Source of the DNA: an uncultured Cryomorphaceae bacterium
GTDB taxonomy: Bacteria > Bacteroidota > Bacteroidia > Flavobacteriales > Schleiferiaceae
Reading direction: 5' to 3'
Assembly (NCBI GenBank): GCA_902614915.1
Contig: CACMMX010000002.1
Coordinates: forward strand, 34,690 to 98,689
Length of the DNA stretch: 64,000 nt
Positions 57,304-64,000 of the stretch are shown here, piece by piece. The translations under genes and the position numbers were made by a program. Under the pieces are notes generated by a model. It did no database searches. It was given only the letters and a program-made list of their open reading frames with translations, and was not told the DNA's origin. The stretch's first letter is position 1. Each line of letters begins with the position of its first letter.

Positions 57304-58395
57304 TTACACATTAAAACGGAAGTGCATCACATCGCCATCTTGAACGATGTACTCCTTCCCCTCTACGCGCATCTTACCAGCCTCTTTTACAGCATTTTCA
57401 GAACCATACTGATCGTAATCGCTGAATGAAATTACTTCGGCACGGATAAAACCATTTTCAAAGTCCGTATGAATTACTCCTGCAGCTTGCGGTGCGGTGA
57501 AATCGCGCCTAATAGTCCATGCCCTTACCTCTTTTGCCCCAGCTGTGAAATAGGTCTGTAACTGTAGTAAATTATATGCCGCACGGATCACGCGATTCAC
57601 ACCGGCATCTTTCAATCCCAATTCCTCAAGAAACAGTTGTTTTTCCTCATAGGTTTCTAGCTCAGCGATATCACTTTCTGTACTTACGGCAATGTGTAAA
57701 CAACCGGCATTTTCTTTGGCGGCCATCAAGCGCACTCTTTCCACGTGATTATTTCCTTCCCGAGCAGCACCCTCCTCTACATTACACAAATACAATACAG
57801 GCTTATCCGTTAGCAGCTGCATCTCTTTTAAGAGTTTACCCTCTCTATCGTTTCGATCAAAGCCTCGTACATTTTTGCTTTCCATTAAAAAGGCACACAA
57901 TCGTTCCAAGGTCTCTACATTCAGTTTTGCCTCTTTTTCGCCACTTTTTGCCATTTTTTTGGCTTTTTCGAGCCGTTTTTCAACAGTTTCAAGGTCTTTT
58001 AGCTGCAACTCTATATCAATCGTCTCTTTATCTCTTAGAGGATCTATGGAACCTTCAACATGGGTTATATTTTCGTTTTCAAAACATCTTAGGACGTGAA
58101 TAATGGCATTGGTTTCGCGAATATTTCCTAAAAATTGGTTACCGAGTCCTTCTCCTGTAGACGCACCGCGCACAAGACCAGCAATATCAACGATTTCAAC
58201 ATTCGCTGCTTGTATCTTCTGAGGATTCACCAATTGAGCCAATCGCTCTAATCTATAATCCGGCACGGTAACCTGACCAACATTGGGTTCTATGGTACAA
58301 AATGGATAATTGGCAGCTTGTGCCTTTGCGCTAGATAAACAGTTAAATAATGTACTCTTTCCTACATTTGGTAGACCAACAATTCCGCATTTCAT
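57304..58395 (-). CDS. ychF: redox-regulated ATPase YchF (OBG family)
   Basis: A 363-residue ATPase from the ATG at 58395; an in-frame extension to 58443 is not part of the family. G1 motif GLPNVGKST (6-14), G3 DIAGLV, G4 region LCNVEEG (NxxE rather than NKxD, the reason it prefers ATP), and a C-terminal TGS domain (MRVEGKEYIVQDGDV). YchF binds ribosomes and is linked to oxidative-stress responses. Divergent from the transketolase operon with 132 bases between. Confidence 0.94.
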   Translation of the reverse strand: MKCGIVGLPNVGKSTLFNCLSSAKAQAANYPFCTIEPNVGQVTVPDYRLERLAQLVNPQKIQAANVEIVDIAGLVRGASTGEGLGNQFLGNIRETNAIIHVLRCFENENITHVEGSIDPLRDKETIDIELQLKDLETVEKRLEKAKKMAKSGEKEAKLNVETLERLCAFLMESKNVRGFDRNDREGKLLKEMQLLTDKPVLYLCNVEEGAAREGNNHVERVRLMAAKENAGCLHIAVSTESDIAELETYEEKQLFLEELGLKDAGVNRVIRAAYNLLQLQTYFTAGAKEVRAWTIRRDFTAPQAAGVIHTDFENGFIRAEVISFSDYDQYGSENAVKEAGKMRVEGKEYIVQDGDVMHFRFNV

Positions 58396-58473
58396 TTGAC
58401 AATCTTTTGAGGCCGTAAATATAATTGGAATCTTTGTTAGCAACGTGTGTATAGATGAGAATAGATTATTTCC

Positions 58474-58502
58474 TTGAACGCCATAGAATTGGCCTATTTT
58501 AG
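58474..58502 (+). promoter_or_regulatory. candidate promoter of the transketolase operon
   Basis: TTG (58474-58476), 18 bases, then TATTTTAG (58495-58502), fits the -33 / -7 (TAnnTTTG) Bacteroidota promoter with one mismatch; the predicted start is about 20 bases before the tkt ATG at 58528. Confidence 0.3.
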
Positions 58503-58527
58503 TACTTCTAATAAAGAAGAAATATAA

Positions 58528-59373
58528 ATGTCACACGATAACCTTCAAGCCATTGTCAGTCAAGTAAGAAGAGACATTGTAAGAATGGTTCATGCCGTAA
58601 AATCTGGTCATCCTGGAGGATCTTTAGGATGTGCGGAGTACTTGGTTTCATTGTACTTTAAACACATGAATCATCAACCTAAAAACTTTGAGATGGACGG
58701 TATTGGCCAAGATATTTTCTTTCTATCCAATGGACATATAAGTCCCGTAATTTATTCTGTTTTGGCTCGGGCTGGCTATTTTGACATTAGTGAGCTCAAA
58801 ACATTCAGAAAATTAAACTCTCGACTACAAGGTCACCCAACTACACATGAAGGTCTCGAGGGTATACGAATTGCATCAGGCTCTCTTGGACAAGGGCTGA
58901 GCGTAGCGATAGGAGCAGCCACCGCTAAAAAGCTCAATAAGGACTGCTGCTTTATATACACATTGCTCGGTGATGGAGAACTTCAAGAAGGTCAAATTTG
59001 GGAAGCCGTGATGTACGCCTCAGCCAAAAAAGTTGATAATTTGATTGCAGCGGTAGATGTCAATGAAAAGCAAATCGATGGTTCTACAGATGATGTTTTA
59101 GCTATGGGCTCAATAGGGGCGAAATTTAAAGCCTTTGATTGGGTAGTTATTCATGTGACTCAAGGTAACGATCTTCAAGAGATTGATGCAGCACTTACCG
59201 AAGCAAAAGGCAAACTTGGCAATGGTAAGCCGGTCTGCCTATTACTGCAAACTGATATGGGAAATGGTGTTGATTTTATGATGGGAACACATAAATGGCA
59301 TGGTATTGCCCCTAATGATGAACAACTTTTGAGTGCGCTATCTCAGAACGAAGAAACACTTGGAGACTATTAA
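58528..59373 (+). CDS. tktN: transketolase, N-terminal (pyrophosphate-binding) subunit
   Basis: A 281-residue thiamine-diphosphate domain: SGHPGGSLGCAEYLV, HLTTHEG-type loop, GSLGQGLSVAIG and the TPP motif GDGELQEGQIWEAVMYAS with Asn downstream (VDVNEKQ). It lacks the pyrimidine and C-terminal domains, which are encoded separately at 60765-61733. This two-polypeptide transketolase is common in Bacteroidota and archaea; the pentose-phosphate/Calvin-type ketol transfer needs both. Here the partner gene is not adjacent: an exported vWA gene lies between. Confidence 0.93.
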   Translation: MSHDNLQAIVSQVRRDIVRMVHAVKSGHPGGSLGCAEYLVSLYFKHMNHQPKNFEMDGIGQDIFFLSNGHISPVIYSVLARAGYFDISELKTFRKLNSRLQGHPTTHEGLEGIRIASGSLGQGLSVAIGAATAKKLNKDCCFIYTLLGDGELQEGQIWEAVMYASAKKVDNLIAAVDVNEKQIDGSTDDVLAMGSIGAKFKAFDWVVIHVTQGNDLQEIDAALTEAKGKLGNGKPVCLLLQTDMGNGVDFMMGTHKWHGIAPNDEQLLSALSQNEETLGDY

Positions 59374-59383
59374 CCCGTAACAG

Positions 59384-60763
59384 TTGAAGAAGCACTTATT
59401 ATATATAGTATTTTTTGCTTGCAATCTGCTCTTTGCCCAAAATAAGCATGACGAGCAAGAGCTACCATTAACCAGGATTTTATTTGTTTTTGATGGAAGT
59501 CAAAGCATGTATGGACGATGGGAAACAGGCGCTAAGATTGACGTTGCACAGCGTTTAATGGGGCAAATGTTGGATAGTTTGCAAGAGATTCAAGTGGAGG
59601 GAAATTTTCAACTCGCCTTAAGGGTTTATGGTCACCAAAGACCAGTACCACCTCAGGATTGTTCAGATACGCGTTTAGAAGTACCTTTTGGCAAGGGGAA
59701 TATTTATAAAATTAAGAGGGTTCTGAAGAGTATTACGCCACGCGGTACCACGCCAATTGCCGGTTCTTTAATGAAAGCGGCGAGCGACTTCACCCCTTGC
59801 GAAAATTGCAGAAATATAATTATTCTTATCACGGATGGAGTCGAAGCTTGTGACGGTGACCCTTGCATCGTTAGTAAGCGGCTGCAGAAAAAAGGTATTA
59901 TTTTGAAACCCTTCGTCATAGGAATAGGCTTAGATGAAGACTTCAAAACTAGTTTTGAATGTGTAGGCACCTATTTTGATGCGGCTGACGAAAACACCTT
60001 CAAAAATGTTTTAGGTGTTGTCATCTCGCAGGCCTTAGACAATACTACTGCACAAATTAACTTACTAGATATTCATGGAAAGCCCACAGAGACAGATGTG
60101 CCTGTACTTCTGTACGATCACACATCTGGGAAAATAAAAGAAAATATCATTCATACCTTGAACTACAAAGGACTTCCTGACACCCTTGTTCTTGATCCTT
60201 TGATTGTGTATGATATGGTGGCTCATACCATTCCCCCGGTGCGAGTAGATAGTATTGTCATTCACAGTGGGACCCATACTCATATAGGTGCCAGTGCACC
60301 ACAAGGAAACTTAATACTTAAAGCATCTACTCGATTGGCTAAAAATATTGCATGTATTATCAAACCTCAAGACCAAGAAACAATTCTCCATGTTCAACAT
60401 TTCGGTACCTCTCAAAGGTATCTCAGTGGCACCTATGACTTAGAAATACTGACCTTACCACGTATCATTCAAAAGGGCATAAATATCAATGCCAGTACCT
60501 CTACCACCATTTCCATTCCACCACCTGGGTTAGTAACAATTCAAACTGGAGTTAGTGGTTATGGGGCCGTATTCGTCCAAAGAGAATCGGAATTTGAATG
60601 GGTAATAGACCTGAGTGAAAGTAGCGAACGTCAAGTTTTTCAATTTCAACCAGGACTGTATAAAGTATTGTTCAGAAGTAAATTTGCTCAAGAAACGGTT
60701 TATAGCAAGCATAAAGAATTCAGAGTGAGTCCAGGCTCATCAACAATTGTGAAAATCAACTAA
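59384..60763 (+). CDS. exported von Willebrand factor A domain protein
   Basis: A 459-residue protein with a TTG start at 59384 (no ATG precedes the signal peptide; residues 1-19, LLYIVFFACNLLFAQ, form the signal). The vWA domain (about 30-230) has a complete MIDAS: D37-G-S39-Q-S41, Thr in RGTTPIAG and Asp in LITDGVEACDGDPC (with two Cys that may form a disulfide). The remaining ~230 residues are beta-rich domains of unknown type (VPVLLYDHTSGKIKEN, TILHVQHF). It lies 10 bases after tktN and one base before tktC, so is likely co-transcribed with them. Confidence 0.8.
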   Translation: MKKHLLYIVFFACNLLFAQNKHDEQELPLTRILFVFDGSQSMYGRWETGAKIDVAQRLMGQMLDSLQEIQVEGNFQLALRVYGHQRPVPPQDCSDTRLEVPFGKGNIYKIKRVLKSITPRGTTPIAGSLMKAASDFTPCENCRNIIILITDGVEACDGDPCIVSKRLQKKGIILKPFVIGIGLDEDFKTSFECVGTYFDAADENTFKNVLGVVISQALDNTTAQINLLDIHGKPTETDVPVLLYDHTSGKIKENIIHTLNYKGLPDTLVLDPLIVYDMVAHTIPPVRVDSIVIHSGTHTHIGASAPQGNLILKASTRLAKNIACIIKPQDQETILHVQHFGTSQRYLSGTYDLEILTLPRIIQKGININASTSTTISIPPPGLVTIQTGVSGYGAVFVQRESEFEWVIDLSESSERQVFQFQPGLYKVLFRSKFAQETVYSKHKEFRVSPGSSTIVKIN

Positions 60764-60764
60764 A

Positions 60765-61733
60765 ATGAAAAAATATAGCGATACAGGAACTAAGGATACA
60801 CGTTCTGGTTTTGGAGCTGGTTTGTTGGAATTAGGTAATTCCAACAAAAATGTGGTTGGACTCTGCGCTGACCTTACCGGTTCGCTTAAAATGAATGCAT
60901 TTGCCAATCAGCATCCAGACCGCTTCTTTCAGGTAGGAATTGCAGAAGCCAATATGATAGGAATTGCAGCAGGCCTTACTATTGGTGGAAAAATTCCATT
61001 CACAGGAACATTTGCGAATTTCTCCACGGGAAGGGTTTATGATCAAATTCGTCAGAGCATTGCATATAGTGGTAAAAATGTAAAAATATGCGCTTCACAC
61101 GCTGGCTTAACTTTGGGAGAGGACGGCGCAACTCACCAAATCCTTGAAGATTTGGGTTTAATGAAAATGTTGCCAAACATGGTGGTGATTAACCCCTGTG
61201 ACTACAACCAAACCAAAGCAGCCACAATTGCAATTGCTGATTACGACGGTCCTGTTTATTTGAGATTTGGCCGGCCAAAAGTACCTAATTTCACCGCTAC
61301 CAATGCACCTTTTATAATTGGTAAAGGTGATCTCTTGACAGAGGGGAGTGATGTCACTATTATTGCAACAGGCCATCTAGTTTGGGAAGCCCTAAAAGCT
61401 TCAGAAAAACTTAATTCTATGGGAATAGGTGCTGAAGTAATAAATATGGCGACCGTCAAACCACTTGATGAAAAGATGATTTTAAATTCTACAAAAAAAA
61501 CAGGTTGTGTAGTTACAGCAGAAGAGCATAATCGTTTTGGTGGGTTGGGTGAAAGCGTCGCACAAGTCCTGGTAACCAACACACCTGCTCCACAAGAATT
61601 CGTTGCGGTTAATGATAGTTTTGGCGAAAGTGGGACTCCAACAGAGTTAATGGTGAAGTACGGTTTAAATGCTGACGCCATTGTTTTAGCAACACATAAA
61701 GTAATTAAAAGAAAAAATTTATTTAGAGCTTGA
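60765..61733 (+). CDS. tktC: transketolase, C-terminal subunit
   Basis: A 322-residue partner of the N-terminal half, containing the pyrimidine-binding domain (GLCADLTGSLKMNAFA, ASHAGLTLGEDGATHQ) and the C-terminal domain (EEHNRFGGLGESVAQVL). It completes the thiamine-dependent transketolase with tktN. Separated from tktN by the vWA gene: stop of the vWA gene and this ATG are one base apart. Confidence 0.93.
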   Translation: MKKYSDTGTKDTRSGFGAGLLELGNSNKNVVGLCADLTGSLKMNAFANQHPDRFFQVGIAEANMIGIAAGLTIGGKIPFTGTFANFSTGRVYDQIRQSIAYSGKNVKICASHAGLTLGEDGATHQILEDLGLMKMLPNMVVINPCDYNQTKAATIAIADYDGPVYLRFGRPKVPNFTATNAPFIIGKGDLLTEGSDVTIIATGHLVWEALKASEKLNSMGIGAEVINMATVKPLDEKMILNSTKKTGCVVTAEEHNRFGGLGESVAQVLVTNTPAPQEFVAVNDSFGESGTPTELMVKYGLNADAIVLATHKVIKRKNLFRA

Positions 61734-61777
61734 TACTTTTTTTTAAATTATTAAAACAACTTAAATAACTTAGAAAT

Positions 61778-62278
61778 ATGAAGAATACACTAATCTTTAC
61801 ACTTCTGATAACCTCATTTGCAGCTTTTTCACAACCTAAGACTATACATGATACAGAAGCATCTGAACAGAAAAAGAAAAAAATAGAAGCCATTAAGGTG
61901 GCTTACTTAACGAATGTATTGGAACTCAGCGTTGAAGAAAGCCAAGCATTTTGGCCTGTTTACAATGAATTGCAAGATAAACAGCGTGAACTGCGCTCGG
62001 AGCAATCAAGAACTTTTAAAGATTTAGAGGATGATGAGATTTCTGATAAAGCTCTTAAAAAAATGATTTATTCAATGGCAGAAGTAGAAATAGGTATTGC
62101 GAAGCTTCGTAAAAGCTATTTAGACGATTTTATTAAAATTATCGGTGCAAAGAAAAACGCCCAACTCATCCGTGCTGAAAAAGAATTTGGGCGTAGAATG
62201 ATGGAACGGATAAAAGCTGGTAAAAGATCTCAAAATCAACGTCGTGGCGACGATTTTAGTCGTCCATTACGTGAATAA
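61778..62278 (+). CDS. small exported Spy/CpxP-like helical protein
   Basis: A 166-residue protein with a signal peptide (TSFAAFSQ, about 19) and a highly charged helical body with a Lys/Glu-rich start (SEQKKKKIEAIKVAYLTNVLELSVEESQAFWPVYNEL). This spacing resembles the Bacteroidota group named as sensor of ECF-type sigma factor, related to Spy/CpxP periplasmic proteins. No ECF sigma factor is adjacent here. A basic C-terminus (RIKAGKRSQNQRRGDD) is present. 45 bases after tktC. Confidence 0.65.
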   Translation: MKNTLIFTLLITSFAAFSQPKTIHDTEASEQKKKKIEAIKVAYLTNVLELSVEESQAFWPVYNELQDKQRELRSEQSRTFKDLEDDEISDKALKKMIYSMAEVEIGIAKLRKSYLDDFIKIIGAKKNAQLIRAEKEFGRRMMERIKAGKRSQNQRRGDDFSRPLRE

Positions 62279-62551
62279 AATATGACAAACCACTAATCAT
62301 TAAGGTTATTTTATGCATCTGCTTGAAATCACAATCACAGAAATATGCACGCTAAAATTTAGTAAAAGACTTCCGCTATTGCGCGAAATACCTAATTAAT
62401 GTCCAAAACCTAAAGCGCTGTATTTCTATTCTGGGTTAAACGCACTGGCGGAATAATGAGCACATAATTATTGACTAAAAAGGAACTTAGTTCGATTCCA
62501 AAGGAAAGAATATTATAAACAGACGAATTAGGTCAATAAATAAAGGAGAAA
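62279..62551. other. gene-free stretch before the GH30 gene
   Basis: About 270 AT-rich bases. I see no ORF with coding character, no stable hairpin and no clear promoter. A Shine-Dalgarno-like AAAGGAG lies at 62542-62548, just upstream of the GH30 ATG, which is rare in this window. Confidence 0.5.
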
Positions 62552-64000
62552 ATGACAAAAAATAATGTATTGAACATCGCATTGACAATGAGTCTTTTTT
62601 CTTGCTTAAATATTGAAAAAGCAGAAGAAAAATGGACCGATTCTTTTACTGCCGAAAGATCTAAAAAAACTGAAATGAAGATGCAAGCCAAGGTCTTTAC
62701 TACCGCTGAAAATACAAATATGAGATTAACACAATCGTTAATTACAAATTTTAGTCAGGCCTCTCAGCCTCTTGAAACTGAAGTTGCGATTTTCGTAAAT
62801 CCAAACAAACTATTTCAAGAGTTTCTTGGAATTGGAGGTGCTATTACCGATGCATCTGCAGAGGTGTTTTCAAAACTAAGTCCAAATAAACAAAATGAAC
62901 TTTTAAACGCGTATTTTACTGACGAAGGGATCAACTACAACATCATAAGAACAAGTATTCATAGTAGTGATTTCGGGTTGGCTAGCCACACTTACATTGA
63001 GGAAGGTGACAAAGAACTAAATACCTTTTGTATAGATATGGACAAGGAAAAGCGTATTCCAATGATTAAGAGAGCGCAAGCCCTAATTAATAATGATTTG
63101 GTGTTTTATGCCAGCCCTTGGAGCCCACCTGCATTCATGAAAACCAACAAACACATGCTTGGTGGAGGAAAACTGCTACCAGAATACTATCAAGCTTGGG
63201 CAAATTACTATGTGAAATTCATCAATGCTTATGAAACAGAAGGTATCCCCGTTTGGGGAATTACTATCCAAAACGAGCCTATGGCGGTGCAGCGCTGGGA
63301 GTCTTGCATATACACAGCAGAAGAAGAGAGAGATTTTTTGAAAAACTTCTTGGGGCCTACCCTTGAAAAAGCTGGCTACAGCAATAAAAATATTGTGGTT
63401 TGGGATCACAACAGGGATCTCATATCTCATAGAGCGAATACCATTTTTGAAGACCCTGGAGCACTAAAATATGCTTGGGGTATTGGATTCCATTGGTATG
63501 AAACTTGGACAGGTGGAAATCCTAAATACCAAAATTTAAAAAGTATTAAGGAATCCTATCCTGAAATCAATTTACTCTTTACCGAGGGGTGTCAAGAAAA
63601 ATTTGATTCGACTCAATATAATCGCTGGTCAAATGCTGAACGTTATGGTAACTCTATGATTAATGATTTTAATAGCGGAACCGTGGGATGGACAGACTGG
63701 AATATATTACTAAATGAAAGGGGTGGTCCAAATCATGTACAGAATTTTTGTTTTGCGCCTATTCATGCAAATACAAAAACAAACGAATTAATTTATACTC
63801 CAACCTACTATTATATCGGACATTTTTCAAAATTTATAAAACCTAAAGCAAAACGAATTAACACCACAACGAGCAGGAGCACCATTGAAAGTACGTCTTT
63901 TAAAAACCCTAATGGTGAAATTGTTACCGTTGTTATGAATAGAACGAACGAGAATATCGATTACAAACTCATTGTAGGAAATTACGAAGTTCAACTATCA
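62552..64000 (+). CDS. GH30 family glycoside hydrolase lipoprotein (partial, 3' end outside window)
   Basis: At least 483 residues, cut by the right edge. A lipoprotein signal ends at Cys18 (MSLFSC). The body is a glycosyl hydrolase family 30 TIM barrel: N-terminal FLGIGGAITDASAEV, YASPWSPPAFMK, the acid/base Glu242 in TIQNEPMA and the nucleophile Glu345 in LLFTEGC, 103 residues apart as expected. The downstream region (YYYIGHFSKFIKPKAKRI) begins the beta-sandwich. Likely a glucosylceramidase- or beta-1,6-glucanase-like enzyme on the cell surface. It has a clear Shine-Dalgarno-like AAAGGAG. Confidence 0.9.
   Translation, partial: MTKNNVLNIALTMSLFSCLNIEKAEEKWTDSFTAERSKKTEMKMQAKVFTTAENTNMRLTQSLITNFSQASQPLETEVAIFVNPNKLFQEFLGIGGAITDASAEVFSKLSPNKQNELLNAYFTDEGINYNIIRTSIHSSDFGLASHTYIEEGDKELNTFCIDMDKEKRIPMIKRAQALINNDLVFYASPWSPPAFMKTNKHMLGGGKLLPEYYQAWANYYVKFINAYETEGIPVWGITIQNEPMAVQRWESCIYTAEEERDFLKNFLGPTLEKAGYSNKNIVVWDHNRDLISHRANTIFEDPGALKYAWGIGFHWYETWTGGNPKYQNLKSIKESYPEINLLFTEGCQEKFDSTQYNRWSNAERYGNSMINDFNSGTVGWTDWNILLNERGGPNHVQNFCFAPIHANTKTNELIYTPTYYYIGHFSKFIKPKAKRINTTTSRSTIESTSFKNPNGEIVTVVMNRTNENIDYKLIVGNYEVQLS

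Noticed and set aside
57576..58103. 175-residue plus-strand ORF antisense to ychF
   Set aside because: His/Pro/Phe/Leu-rich translation typical of the reverse complement of a charged protein; no family similarity.
1..64000. tRNA, rRNA, CRISPR array, prophage or insertion sequence
   Set aside because: I saw no T-loop/anticodon-like cloverleaf segments, no regularly spaced direct repeats and no transposase or phage genes. A tRNAscan or CRISPR search would be decisive.

Overview
The window looks like a chromosomal segment of a member of the Bacteroidota, most likely the order Flavobacteriales. Three secreted proteins end in a type IX secretion (Por) C-terminal sorting domain. DUF5606, pRiA4b-ORF3-like and choice-of-anchor-B proteins are present, transketolase is split in two, lipoproteins are numerous, and genes are AT-rich with almost no Shine-Dalgarno sequences. 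I see no rRNA, tRNA, CRISPR array, prophage or insertion sequence. The content is mainly core genome.

Layout. 1-4.1 kb: a THUMP RNA methyltransferase runs off the left edge, divergent from a TauE/SafE permease - methyltransferase - ZIP transporter operon, followed by a 2-Cys peroxiredoxin. 4.1-4.64 kb: a gene-free, hairpin-rich stretch with a strong terminator, a candidate small RNA. 4.64-11.36 kb: a minus-strand block with an atypical thioredoxin, the polyphosphate genes ppx-ppk1-sixA, then mazG, DUF5606, a TPR lipoprotein, def and ruvX. 11.4-20.1 kb: a plus-strand block with dapD, a glycosyltransferase, a small membrane protein, cca, a pRiA4b-like protein, a decayed ORF, miaA, lpxK, gatB and a TlpA-like lipoprotein. 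20.1-25.2 kb: minus strand with a YfiT/DinB protein, a large secreted beta-propeller protein, lipA, a broken bacilliredoxin (ytxJ-like) gene and a 39-residue lipoprotein. 25.3-30.8 kb: ung, rmuC, rlmB, a secreted M1 peptidase and a tiny stand-alone HisKA-like protein.

30.8-40.1 kb: xth and the fused isobutyryl-CoA mutase icmF on the minus strand, an O-antigen-ligase-like protein on plus, a possible attenuator leader in front of a small hotdog-like gene, then valS. 40.3-51.1 kb: a long plus-strand series with a DUF1573 protein, an aminotransferase, murB, mtaB, a small unknown, an inositol-phosphatase-like gene, a hydrolase, rfbC, a lytic transglycosylase, uvrA and a LOG-family gene. 51.1-58.4 kb: minus strand with a secreted choice-of-anchor-B protein, parC, parE and ychF. 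58.5-64 kb: the two transketolase halves with an exported von Willebrand A protein between them, a small exported helical protein, and a GH30 glycosidase lipoprotein cut by the right edge.

The genes cover RNA modification and translation (miaA, mtaB, rlmB, cca, gatB, valS, def), DNA repair and topology (uvrA, ung, xth, ruvX, rmuC, parCE), envelope building (lpxK, murB, glycosyltransferase, O-antigen ligase, lytic transglycosylase, rfbC) and polyphosphate or redox stress handling. I found no obvious new multi-gene defence or mobile system. The best leads are the vWA gene inside the transketolase operon, the nonsense-broken bacilliredoxin, the orphan HisKA-like miniprotein and two candidate regulatory RNAs.
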